A stretch of DNA of 64,000 bases from Haliotis asinina (Eukaryota > Mollusca > Gastropoda > Lepetellida > Haliotidae): contig NC_090288.1 of NCBI RefSeq assembly GCF_037392515.1, positions 8,425,501-8,489,500 of the forward strand, in the 5' to 3' direction. The notes beneath the pieces were generated by a model that saw nothing but the letters and a program-made list of their open reading frames with translations, did no database searches and was not told the DNA's origin. This document shows, piece after piece, positions 25,343 to 37,214 of the stretch. A program made the translations under genes and the position numbers. The stretch's first letter is position 1. Every line of letters begins with the position of its first letter.

Positions 25343-26694
25343 TAAAGAAGTTGTTATCAATAAAGTTTGCTCAAACTTGAACATCACCCTCCTTAAGTCA
25401 ACCAGAGTAAGCGAGAGAAGGGGGTTTGACGTCGATATCAGTAATCATCGAGAGGCGCTTTCGTTTTAGCCACTCTTCTTACCATCCGCCCTTTAATCCA
25501 GAAGAACTCTTTGAACATTCAAATCTAAAATCATCACAATGACTTCGGAAAAGCCGATGTAGTTCAATTTCCCAAAGCAGTCGACTTAAAAGAGGCTTCA
25601 ATACATATTAAGAGCCAAAAACTGTTTCAAGAACATGTCTAACCTACCATCTCCTGCCTTACAAGTTCACAATACGCCTCAACTGCCTACCACTCGAAAC
25701 TGCATCTTCAATTCCCAGGTCCCTTTTTCACGGTAATGAATGAGATCTTACATCGAGATGCCGTCTACCTATTTCCTTAGATTGCGCCAGAAACAGCCAG
25801 TCCGTGGCACTGAGTGTACCGGTGGTCTGAAGACGAAGGACAGATTCCGTCCGTTTGATGTGACGGACAACGATGACGGAGTTGCTATCCAGCACGCCGG
25901 TTATTTGCTCTTGGTGTAACAGCGAGTCTGTAGATTACAGCACGCGAACGGATCAAACGAACCTAGTGCGGAGACGGGACCTTCTCACTGAATTTCAGAA
26001 TAGGCAATTAAAAGACCCGTGGCTCTTCCACGAGAACCAAACATCTGTTTGAGCCGAAGATTAATGAAAGGATCATGTCCATTTGTCAACAGCTGGCTTG
26101 GCCCTTTTTGTAGTTTGTGCGGTAAAACACGTCACATTGACATTGATTAGGTTGACGTTTGATGCGCTCAACACAAAGCAATGGAAGCGGACACAAAACC
26201 CGGTCATTGTCAGATGGATCGTGAGAACAAGGTATCCTATCGAATTCGGACTCAATTGTGGGTGTTGAAGGAATCATCTTGTAACTTTTCGCAATAGAAT
26301 TACTGACAGATTTAGCTGCCTAATTCAATTTCACTGCGTTTTCACACGGTGTCAAGAAACTGAAAAGGGTTAAAATGCATATCAGGCTTGTGGTAACTGA
26401 GGTGTAAGTCTTGCGTGTGATCTGATGGCATGATCTGGCTGGTTTTACAATAGTTACGCGACACCCTTACTTTTGATCTCCAATGTTCATGCATCTTTTT
26501 GAAATACTTCAAAACGACTTCAAATGTCTTTCCCTTTATCGAGACATAAACGTAAAAACCAGTGTGCGTTCTGTGAAATACACGAAGGAAGGGTTTTCGC
26601 TCCGTTTCAGGGACAGAAGTTGGTTTTGCTTGGCTTGCCAATCAAACCCCACTGAATCAAAGCAACTTGACACTGATCTGTTTTTTAACGCTTG
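25343..26694. other. No gene seen
   Basis: Short overlapping frames on both strands. The 139-codon frame at 26483-26902 runs into the minisatellite and is not supported. Confidence 0.45.
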
Positions 26695-26926
26695 GCATAG
26701 ACCATTTTGTTTACTCCGCGTAGAACAAGAACCCCGTCTGTTCCTCCAGATAGACCAAGAATACTGTTTGTTGTTCTATATAGAACATTATCTGTTCCTC
26801 AATATTAAACAGGACGTCTTCCAATATATAGGACAAGTGCAGGGTATGGTATGGAGAGAGGGTGAGTTTAGATTTCACGTCGATATTGTCTTAGTTATAT
26901 AACAACAAAACCAAATTTACATACGT
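26695..26926. repeat. TGTTC/GAACA minisatellite, left part
   Basis: Degenerate units of about 31 bp (tgttcctcc, atagac/gaac, aaggacacag pattern), ending in a unique block (gagtttagatttcacgtcg to catacgta) that recurs at 28469. This is the left side of one array split by the Tc1 insertion. Confidence 0.8.
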
Positions 26927-26927
26927 A

Positions 26928-28224
26928 CAGTATGGTTCAAAATTATTGAGAATAGCTAAAGCATTTCATATTATTAAACGAGAACAAATCAGATAAAATT
27001 GAATGTATTGTAAAAGTGAACTGACCTTTTCATGTTGTGTAGGTAACAATTTAATATTTTATCAAGTCTCCTTGAGCTTCACGGCACAGTCTAAGACGGG
27101 TAGGCATAATTCCTATCAGAGAGGTTAGTGTCTCGTGAGTTATGCTGTCCCAGTATCGGACCACTTCTCTCTTCATGTCTTCAATTTTTGTCAACCCCTT
27201 TTGATTCACACATTCCTTCATCATCCCCCAAATGTTCTCAATGGGATTTAAGTCAGGACTATATGCAGGAAATGGTAATGCAGTCACATTTTTCTCCTGA
27301 AACCACTGCTTGGCATGTTTTGCGGTGTGTTTAGGTTCATTATCTTGCTGCAAAATCCAGTCATTTCCATAAAACACACGTGCACTTGGAAGGAGAAAAT
27401 TATCTAATATGTTAGTGTAGCGTTGACTTGTCAGGTTTCCCTCAAACACACACAGCGGGGTCGTTCCTAATAAGGATATCCCTCCCCATACATGAAACTT
27501 TGGGCTGTATTTAGGTCGTCGATACAACGGTGCTGACGCAGACTTTGTCCATATTTTCACATTATTGGGATATACCCATATTGAGCTTTCATCAGTAAAA
27601 ATCACATTTTCCCAGTCAAAGTTTTCATGTGCCAAACACCACTCAACACGCCTGTCTTTATGTTCTTGTTTCATGAGAGGAGAAGGAATTCCAGTCTTTT
27701 TCTCTCATCCAAGATCAATCAAATTTCTTCTAACTGTAGATTCTGATACAACTGTTGATCCCCTTTCTATCATTTCATACCTGATGTTGGAGATGCTTGC
27801 CCTTTGCTTTTGAGACGCTAAAATTCCCAGCCGGACGCGATCTCAGAAGTCCAATTTTCTGGGTCTCCATGCTCCTTTCTGGTGCCGAAAATCCTTTCCC
27901 TCTCTATAATTCTTCCTAATCCTATACACAGTAGAAAGAGGAGTTCCTGTTCTCTCTGCCAATGTATTTACATCATCAATTCCTTGATTACACAACTCAA
28001 AAATCAACCTTCTTTTATCTTCAGCAGACATTGTTGACAGTGCTGAGGAAAATGACGTCTGCTGCAAATTCAGGGGAGGTGACTCTAATTGTACTATACT
28101 CAGTAGGCCAAGATGAGTTACCTCCCTTATACCATTACTTAGTTTTAAGTATCAGTGAATCAGTTGAGGTGTTAGGATAGCTCAAAGTAAGAAGAAAAAT
28201 TCTCAATAATTATGAACCAGACTA
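26928..28224 (-). mobile_element. Tc1/mariner-type transposon inserted in a minisatellite, inactive
   Basis: 1297 bp, with inverted ends of about 26 bp (left CAGTATGGTTCAAAATTATT; right, reverse-complemented, TAGTCTGGTTCATAATTATT) and a TA duplication at 26926-26927 and 28225-28226. A paralogous empty site at about 28469-28545 shows the same flanks joined at a single TA (28527-28528), confirming the borders. Confidence 0.94.
27051..28067 (-). pseudogene. Tc1-type DD34E transposase with two in-frame stops
   Basis: One continuous minus-strand frame of 338 codons plus stop, interrupted by TGA at 27843-27845 and TGA at 27705-27707. The N-terminal part has a helix-turn-helix (TGTPLSTVYRIRKN) and WRPRK. 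The catalytic core shows VIFTDESSIWV, LQQDNEPKHTA and DLNPIENIWG, with 34 residues between the last Asp and Glu. The catalytic C-terminal two thirds (27051-27674) is uninterrupted. The family is the same type as the element at 42.2 kb, but the sequences are clearly diverged. Confidence 0.93.
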
Positions 28225-28735
28225 TATGTGTACAAGCCCACTAGAACAAGGAGACAGTCTGTTCCTCCACTCAGAACAAAAAAACTGTTCCTCTACATTA
28301 AACAAGGACACATTCTGTTCCTCCATACACTAAAGGACATGTTCTGTTCCTCTATATAGAACAAAGCACATGTTCTGTTCCTCCACATAGAACAAAGGAT
28401 ACAGTCTGTTCCTCCATATAGAACAAAGGACACAGTCTGTTCCTCTATACAGAATAGAGAGGGTGAGTTTAGATTTCACGTCGACATTGTCTTAGCTATA
28501 TAACAACAAAACCAAATTTACATACGTACGTGTACAAGCCCATCTGAACAAGAACAGTCTGCTCTTCTACTTAGAACAAAGGACACATTCTGTTCCTCTA
28601 CATAGAACAAGCACACATTCTGTTCCTCCATATAGAACCAAGGACACAGTCAGTTCCTCTACATAGAACAAAGACACTTTCTGTTCCTCCATATAGACCA
28701 AAGGACACAGTTGCTTCCTCTATTACCTGTGGTAC
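28225..28735. repeat. TGTTC/GAACA minisatellite, right part
   Basis: About a dozen units near 31 bp of the form ctgttcctccatatagaac followed by aaaggacacagt. Each unit contains an inverted pair TGTTC...GAACA. It is interrupted once by a second copy of the unique block seen at 26868-26927 (here 28469-28528). Confidence 0.88.
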
Positions 28736-28737
28736 CC

Positions 28738-28882
28738 AAGATCCGGGGGTAGAATTGATCTTCAGTAACCCATGCTTGGTTTTATGAGGCTTTTAACGGG
28801 ATGTGGTCAGACTCGCTTACTTGGTTGACACACGTCATCGGTTCCCAGTTGCTCAGATAGAGGTTCATGCTGTTTGTTCACT
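28738..28882 (+). repeat. SINE, family 1, 5' part
   Basis: Opposite orientation to the copy at 5905: cgggggtagaattgatcttc, aacccatgcttggtttta, tggtcagactcgcttacttg, catcggttcccagttgctca. Sits between the two minisatellites. Confidence 0.8.
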
Positions 28883-28929
28883 GCGGTTGCCCCATTGTTC
28901 CTCCATACAGAACAAGCACACTGTCTTCA

Positions 28930-30855
28930 TGGTACAACCATCAGGGAACCTCTATCCAGGTGTCTCTGGCCAGACAAATCCCCCCACCATGTCACCATCA
29001 GGACACCACCCCAGGTACCACCGTCAGGGAACCTCCAACATATCAACCACCGTCAGGGAACCTCCACCCTAGGTACCACCATCAGGGCACCTACACCCTA
29101 GGTACCACCCTCAAGGCACCTCCACCCTAGGTACCACGGTCAGGGCACATACACCCTAGGTACCACTGTCACGGCACATACACCCTAGGTAAAACCATCA
29201 GGGCACCTCCTCCCAAGATACCACCGTCGGGGCACCTCCACCCCAGGTACCACCATCAGGACTCTCTGCTCTTGGTACAATTATCAGGACACTCCAACCT
29301 AGGTACCACCATCAGGACACTCCACTCTAGGAACCACCATCAGGACTCTCCACTCAAGTTACCACCATCAGGACACTCGACTCATGGTACCACCATCAGG
29401 ACACTCGACTCAAGGTACCACCATCAGGACACTCGACTCAAGGTACCACCATCAGGACACTCGACTCATGGTACCACCATCAGGACACTCGACTCAAGGT
29501 ACCACCATCAGGACACTCGACTCATGGTACCACCATCAGGACACTCGACTCATGGTACCACCATCAGGACACTCGACTCAAGGTACCACCATCAGGACCC
29601 TCCACTCTGGGTACAACCATCAGGACACTCGACTCATGGTACAACCATCAGGACACTCGACTCATGGTACCACCATCAGGACACTCGACTCATGGTACCA
29701 CCATCAGGACACTCGACTCAAGGTACCACCATCAGGACACTCGACTCATGGTACCACCATCAGGACACTCGACTCAAGGTACCACCATCAGGACACTCGA
29801 CTCAAGGTACCACCATCAGGACACTCGACTCAAGGTACCACCATCAGGACACTCGACTCATGGTACCACCATCAGGACACTCGACTCAAGGTACCACCAT
29901 CAGGACACTCGACTCAAGGTACCACCATCAGGACACTCGACTCAAGGTACCACCATCAGGACACTCGACTCTGGGTACAACCATCAGGACACTCGACTCA
30001 AGGTACCACCATCAGGACACTCGACTCAAGGTACCACCATCAGGACACTCGACTCTGGGTACAACCATCAGGACACTCGACTCAAGGTACCACCATCAGG
30101 ACACTCGACTCAAGGTACCACCATCAGGACACTCGACTCTAGGTACCACCATCAGGACACTCGACTCAAGGTACCACCATCAGGACACTCGACTCAAGGT
30201 ACCACCATCAGGACACTCGACTCAAGGTACCACCATCAGGACACTCGACTCTGGGTACAACCATCAGGACACTCGACTCAAGGTACCACCATCAGGACAC
30301 TCCACTCTGGGTACAACCATCAGGACACTCGACTCAAGGTACCACCATCAGGACACTCGACTCAAGGTACCACCATCAGGACACTCGACTCATGGTACCA
30401 CCATCAGGACACTCGACTCAAGGTACCACCATCAGGACACTCGACTCAAGGTACCACCATCAGGACACTCGACTCAAGGTACCACCATCAGGACACTCGA
30501 CTCAAGGTACCACCATCAGGACACTCGACTCAAGGTACCACCATCAGGACACTCGACTCTGGGTACAACCATCAGGACACTCGACTCAAGGTACCACCAT
30601 CAGGACACTCCACTCTGGGTACAACCATCAGGACACTCGACTCAAGGTACCACCATCAGGACACTCGACTCAAGGTACCACCATCAGGACACTCCACTCT
30701 GGGTACCACCATCAGGACACTCGACTCAAGGTACCACCATCAGGACACTCGACTCATGGTACCACCATTATGGCACGTCCTCCCTAGCTACCATCATCAG
30801 GGCACCTCAACCCAAGGTACCATCATCAGGGCACCTCCCAAAGTACCACCATCAA
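28930..30855. repeat. Large 28-bp minisatellite (ggtaccaccatcaggacac unit)
   Basis: About 54 regular 28-bp units from 29254 to 30770 (ggtaccaccatcaggacac then tcgactcaa), flanked by diverged 28-30 bp units on both sides from about 28930 to 30850. Common variants are caaggt, catggt, ctgggtaca and ctaggt at the unit boundary. Most units carry GGTACC. Because 28 is not a multiple of 3 and the unit has no stop in any plus frame, long reading frames appear in all three plus frames. Confidence 0.96.
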
Positions 30856-30964
30856 CAACTTTTAAGAAACTGAGAACACACACAGGTACAACTGAGTACT
30901 TTAATCAGTGATCAATCAGTGTACAGGTAAATACAATTAATCACAGAAATACCAGAACATATTC

Positions 30965-31835
30965 ATAATTAGTAGACATTGTCCTGCTCTGGCTGATTCA
31001 CCAGGCTTTGTGCACATTGAAGTGTTAATGTGGAGAGAAACCATAACACGTGTTTGAAGCACCCATACAATCACACATACTTATGAAGCCTTCACCCCCG
31101 ACAGCTGCAATATTTCCAAAGTCTTAAGTTTATTAATATTTTCATAAAACAAACACATTTGTAACAACATAATCTACTCTACTGAAGTCAGTCAGACAAA
31201 GGCAACAGCTTCGAAACATTCATGATGATCTCTGGGCCATAAATTATTAACAAGATTTTCAGCACTGTCCGATTTCACTATCTCAAACTCATATCCAAAC
31301 ACCCTACCTCACATCATTTTACAGTCCCAGAAAAGAAATGTGTTCTCTTTGTTTTCTTTTTACTTGGCAGACGAAATTCCATACACAACCTTCATAAAAG
31401 CACTTGATTTATGGTCCCTCCCGAGTACCTCAACAAGTTTTACCACTATTTTTCAGAAATTTCAAGCACACGAATGTGATGACAGCAGAAGGTACATTCA
31501 GGTAGCAATTAATTAACATTGCCTTGACTGTTAAAAGCAGTGAGGGAGTTGGACTTGATTCAAATTTGAACACATTAGTTGTTGATCTATTAACATGGAT
31601 TCAAAATATGGCTTTTCCTCAAGAGGATACTTTGTTTAAAATAGGGTTTGTTTGAATAGTTCTAACCTACTACATTATTATGCATTTCAACCCAAATGTT
31701 ATTGCTAAACATAAAATAGTAAAATATAAATTAAAAAAAAAAAATCTCCATATTGGTCAAGTTAATGACTAATCACTTCAGCAAGCCATGCATATATAAC
31801 CTTGGTGTAATTTATTAGGAAAGGGTTTTACAATA
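30965..31835. repeat. Tandem 0.8-0.9 kb duplication, first unit
   Basis: Matched blocks with 31863-32622: gctgattcaccaggctttgt, gcacattgaagtgtta, tttgaagcacccatacaatc, tacattcaggtagca, attcaaaatatggcttttcc, aatcacttcagcaagcca, attaggaaagggtttta. Confidence 0.85.
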
Positions 31836-31862
31836 CATACAATCTTTATCCCCGTATTCATG

Positions 31863-32622
31863 AATAGGAGACACTGACCTGCTCTAGCTGATTCACCAAG
31901 AGTTTGTGCACATTGAAGTGTTATGGTGGAGAAAACACCCTATCATACATGTTTGAAGCACCCACACAATCACATACAACTCACATCCAAACCCCCCACT
32001 TTACAGACTGAAGTAAGTGAATTTCCCCTTGCAATTACATTTTTTGACATGCTGTTTTGAATTCAACATTGCATGAATAATTTGAAACCAATCTGTTAAA
32101 TATTTTGTAGACACGTTGATGATACCGTACGGTTACAATGTGAAATGTTTCAATACATTTGGTTTATCTATCAATGAGAAAATACATGTCAAAAACCGGT
32201 TCACTTCTTGGGACATCCAATACATTCAGGTAGCAAAGCAGACAGAATGAACAAAAAGCAATATATAATGTTCAACATAAATTATTATTGTGAAAAGAAT
32301 TTATCATCGACATAGCCTCAAATGTTATGGGTAGCTTGCAGGTCGGACTTGGATAAACTTTGAACACATTATTCCTAGATGATCTATTCAACACTGATTC
32401 AAAATATGGCTTTTGGCAAGGGGCTATTATATTCAAAATAGGGCCTGTTTGTATGGTTCTAAATTATTGTATTACTAGGCATTTCAACCCAAATTTAGAG
32501 CAAAAGTTATTACTAAACATAAAAGTCTCTTCTTCAATATTGGTCCTTTGAATGACAAATCACTTCAGCAAGCCACATATTTATAACCTTAGTATAATTT
32601 TATTAGGAAAGGGTTTATTACA
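31863..32622. repeat. Tandem 0.8-0.9 kb duplication, second unit
   Basis: Same block order as 30965-31835, with about 100 bp less spacer. Diverged, so not recent. No coding capacity seen in either unit. Confidence 0.85.
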
Positions 32623-33107
32623 ATATTTATCTGAATGTGGAAACTCTTACATTTGCTGGAGACTGCTGAGGATATTCATGCATAGACAAAACTATGAGTT
32701 AGTTTCATATTTGAAATCTGGCCACAATTGTCAGTCATTGTGATCACACAAAACATACTTAGCAGTTCTAACAATCACTGCAGTAAGGGGCTGTCTGTCC
32801 TTAATTCTCACGTGACAAAGATCAGTGTGGATTACCCAGTGTCAATTGTTCATTGGAAATAGAGTGATTACGTATCACTATAACTGTGATAACTAGATTA
32901 TGATACACTCATACTGCCTCTCATCTGTACTGAGACAGTCGGAATATGTAGTCATAACATACTGTTGTGTATATGCAGTGTGCCTTTGTTAGTGTCAACC
33001 TCAATTACCCATAAACTCCTTATATAACAAGAAACATTTTGCACTAATGAATATTTAATACAGAAATGTATTAATGATGCTGACAAGAACAAACTAGCAT
33101 GGTTTTA

Positions 33108-33192
33108 GTCCAGCACAAATGGGTTTGTACCCATGTGAAATTCAAACATACCTTTGGTGTGATGAATGAACACTTTCACCACAAGACCACCT
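33108..33192 (-). repeat. tRNA-derived SINE, family 2, fragment
   Basis: tgggtttgtacccatgtgaa, tttggtgtgatgaatgaaca, ctttcaccacaagaccacc. Confidence 0.65.
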
Positions 33193-34751
33193 CTAGCTCC
33201 TTAAATAACATCATTTTTAAAGTATGTTTTACAATGATATTCCAATACTTGTGTCTGTTTGTCACAGGGACAGTTTCTTTATGAATCTTGAATAAAGGGG
33301 GTACTGTTTACAAGAATACAAGGAATAAAATATTTCTTGACAAGGTAAGGCAGAAAGGTGCATGGTGTATAAGAAACATTAGTGTATTTGTAAAAGTGAT
33401 ATATATATAACATGTATTGTTTTACATAAAAGTGATTTTTTAATGATTTAATTGAGGTGACATATTCTTGCATGTATTTCCAAATTACTGCTGTGAATAA
33501 ATACAGGTGTTGAGGGACCACATCTATTACAACCAAATATATCATGAATGTTTTGATATCCAAACATTTTTGTTCTCTAGATATAGAATATAGAACTAAA
33601 AACCAATAAAGCAATGGCATGTGTTAAAGAAATTGAGACTATTCGAGACCACTAAATAGAATCATGCATATTTTGATTGGCATCAACAATTTTAAGGAAC
33701 ATGTATACATGGTATTTTTATTGAAAACGACTTTTTATTCTTTTTGATGAGAAGTACGAGCTATTTATCCTTTTATGAGGCAAATGAAAAGTGATGTAAT
33801 TATATACGAAGAGATTTCTCCTGTATTTTGTCGTTAGAAATATCTAATGAGAATACAGCAACGATGAAGGATCGTATCTACCATGATCGTAATTGCCATG
33901 ACATACCATTGATCCAGGATAGTCATACTACTATGAATTCTTGGTGAAATAGGTACAGGATTCAAGGACAGAAGGTGGAAATAATGCTTGTGTGAATTGT
34001 TGATTTACACACCATGAATACAACAGATGTAATTCAACAGTTGTAAAACTATTGCATTTTGAAAAGTTCTTCTTGAAAAATCTTCACCCATAGCATTCAC
34101 ATATTCTATCAAAAACACACATTCAGAATCTGTTGAGGAAATTCTTCATTCCTGGCACCTGGAGCATGTTGTAGATATTGATAGAAGCTCCATAAAATGA
34201 CTTGCTTATCTCTCATTGAACACAACTTTGAGTATTTCTCAGGCAGAGATTCCAAACTTCACTTTTACATGACGAAATATTTAAAATATAATCATATCAG
34301 TAGTATAATTATTATAACCAAGTATCTTTATTTAATTTATTTGGATACATTCATTTCTGAAGTACAATAATCTGACAGAACATTTTTCTGCAATCCATCA
34401 ATACAACACTGCAATTGGAAATGCTCTACTTCAGAGAGACAACCATCATATATGCAAAAGCTTGCACTGTGTACATTCAGCTGTTGGTGTGATACATTGA
34501 AAAGCTGATCAACGTATCATTTAACGTATTAAAATCGACGTTTAAATCATAAATGCATGTGTAGTAATATCAGATAATAATATTGCAATCTTTTATCATA
34601 CACTGATCACGCTGCTTGTGCACCAACCGAATGGTATATACTACTCAAAAGTAGGTAAGGACATTCATTCCTCTACACAACCAGCATGAAAGAATGTGGT
34701 CTTTTAACTTCTTTTGAGAGTCAGTCAAATTACAGTAGTTTCACAACACTT

Positions 34752-34865
34752 TTGTTTCAGCAATATCATGGCGGGAGGGGAGCACCAGAAATGGGCTTCA
34801 CACATGTGGGGATTTGAACGCAGGCTTTCACAGCCAGAAGCGAACGATTTCACCACTAGCCTACC
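34752..34865 (-). repeat. tRNA-derived SINE, family 2
   Basis: cagcaatatcatggcgggag, caccagaaatgggcttcaca, ggggatttgaacgcaggctt, ttcaccactagcctacc. Confidence 0.82.
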
Positions 34866-37061
34866 TACCTTCTTTTGAATAGTATAAACCACATAAGTAT
34901 GTATGAAAATTCTCTTAACTCTTCCAAAGACTATTGGTGAAAATTATCAGAATGGTTTTACATGGAAAAAAGAGAACTTGAAACATAATTTGCATAAATG
35001 TTCACAAACATGACATTTTAGCATCATGCCCAAAGTGATGCAGGTTCTTGACATTTACTACTCCATAAGGATATGGTTCTGACAACCAAGAAATATGACA
35101 ATAAATTGGTTTCTTGTGACCATGATTGTTCAGAGGAACCAAGCCAGATATTCTCAAAACGTTCATAGCCCTTCAAACTTTTTAAGCCCATTCTTAACAA
35201 ACATGTGATCAAATTTTGTTTTACAACACAGCAAGAAAAACATGTTGTTAACAGATACCCTTCATTTACTGAACCAGAATTAGTAACCTAACATTTTATA
35301 TGTATGAGTTAATGACGTGAAGAGTGAATAAAATGAGAGAATAAAAAATATTAGTGACAAAAACAAAGTAATAAGATCGCAGTACATGATGAATTTTAGG
35401 TAGAATAGTTGTTAATAATGGTGACTCAAGCAAAATGTCTAAATATCAAAGACAACCTTCATATAAAATCCAACCATTGGTGTTGAAACAACCGGTGACC
35501 CTGAATAAAACTCCCACACAATTCACCTACAGAGTAATGCAAAAGACACAAACGCCACTTCAAGAAATGCATCCACAAGTTCCTTCTCCTTAGCTGCAGG
35601 TACCCCCTGGGAGACGTCATCTTTCAATGAACGGACATAAACACACACACTTCTTTGACTATGTACAAGAAGGAAATGGTAGTTACAGTGGGATGAATTC
35701 ACAAACATAAATGATAAAAGTCTCCCGAGCATGACACACATGCTTGTCCTGCTCATCTTGGTTCATACATACATATTTGTAGGAACTGAAGCTTTAGGGG
35801 TCCAGTTAAATGGTGCCCATGGATTCAAACCAGACATATTTGATGAGATTTTGCCCACCAAAGTGAGAAAATTAATATAGATTTATGCAAACATTTCTGT
35901 TAGACCATGATGCCAGTTAATGTGGGATCAAGCCCAAAATGAAATTCACAGGCAGTCATATTTCAGGTTTAGGATTCAAACTCATGGATCCTGAAAAAAA
36001 GGGACACAACTCTGCTCTGCACAACTCAAAATGGGCTGGCTTGGTAGAATATGGTTGCAAACTCAACATTCAGCTCACACAAAAACACTGAAGTAATTTC
36101 ACTTGAGCAACACAAGAGCCAACTAGTTTGGTTATTTTCTATCCATGTCTCAGACACATTGTAATATTGAGGGTCATCACATTGCTGTTTAGTCACATTA
36201 ATTATTTACACATAAAACAAGATCCTCAATGTACAAAATATTTGTCAGCAAGTAAAATTAAAAATGCAATGATCAGTTAGAAAGTATAAACATTAGATTG
36301 ACACTACTTTCTGCACAACTTGATGTTGGAGCTTGATGTTCATCTTGCACATCACAAACTCACACAAAACCAACTGGGCTATCTGACACACACTGTCACT
36401 TCCTACTCTCACATCCGCAGATGCAGTCATAGTTGTCATTGGTCAGAATTTCTGGAATCCTCACATAAACATCAATTAATGCTGGACAGTATTTTAGACA
36501 GTTTGGCAAAATATACAAAATAATTCAGTCCTGTGAATGTGCTCTTCAAAAGTTCACAAAAGCATTTAAGTTTCAAACTTTTGACTTAAGTGTTGATGTA
36601 AATGATACTATCACGCTATATGCATTTTGATCAGTACTGAGGTGTGAATATTGTGTACTGAGTAGAATATTTTTATAGACCTATCGTTTTAAGCCCTTAC
36701 AGTAAATTGGTATCGATTTGCTCATATACATTGATGTTTTGATGTCCAGTGCCAGTCCAAACAAACATATATACATGTACCCATGCTTACCACTCACTGA
36801 CATACTATTCATTCTGTGTATGCATAAATATAATACAATTTTTAAATAAATTACAAACTTATACAATTGTTTTGATACATACATGCATATAAAACAGATA
36901 CTTCCGTTAACTGGAACATTCCATGTAGAAGTGGGGTGTCAGGTTGTACAGATTCACCAACCCTGCTAGAATAATCCACATATCCCAGGGGTGTCAGGTT
37001 GTACAGTGCCTCACAATGATTACTTGCTGTATGTGGAGAATGTCATGATGTCATAACGAGG

Positions 37062-37214
37062 CTAAGAGGACGGAGCATTCCACTTCCTGAAAGCCTTGAC
37101 ACCGTGGTCCCGCCATTCCTCGCGTGATATACACATGTGTTCAAACTCTGCCATCCCTGCCACTGCACACGCTCCAACATACGCTGCATGGTAACGCTGA
37201 GGCGCAGCGTGAAC
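37062..37214 (-). CDS. PH-actin gene, last coding exon with stop
   Basis: Acceptor CTGTGACAG. Encodes residues 557-606 followed by TAG at 37062-37064. [19 protein letters not shown] matches actin WIGGSILASLSTFQQMWIS, and [14 protein letters not shown] matches the actin C-terminal helix. The protein ends a few residues beyond the usual actin C-terminus and lacks the usual KCF ending. Confidence 0.93.
   Translation of the reverse strand, partial: VHAAPQRYHAAYVGACAVAGMAEFEHMCISREEWRDHGVKAFRKWNAPSS

Larger units (their letters stand above)
32623..37061. other. AT-rich DNA downstream of the PH-actin gene
   Basis: Includes two SINE copies. The 3' untranslated region of the gene must begin at 37061, but no clear AATAAA on the minus strand close to the stop was recognised. 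A 19-base motif (ggggtgtcaggttgtacag) occurs twice at about 36931 and 36988. No other gene seen. Confidence 0.5.

Noticed and set aside
26483..26902. 139-codon frame
   Set aside because: Its C-terminal part is the TGTTC/GAACA minisatellite; no domain was seen.
29272..30873. 533-codon plus-strand frame with a repetitive peptide (and overlapping frames of 252, 415 and 131 codons)
   Set aside because: It is the translation of a 28-bp minisatellite whose unit simply lacks stops in all plus frames. No splice sites, signal peptide or flanking coding sequence support a gene.
33279..33620. 113-codon minus-strand hydrophobic frame
   Set aside because: AT-rich DNA often gives Phe/Tyr/Ile-rich frames. 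No motif, and no homologous copy within the window.
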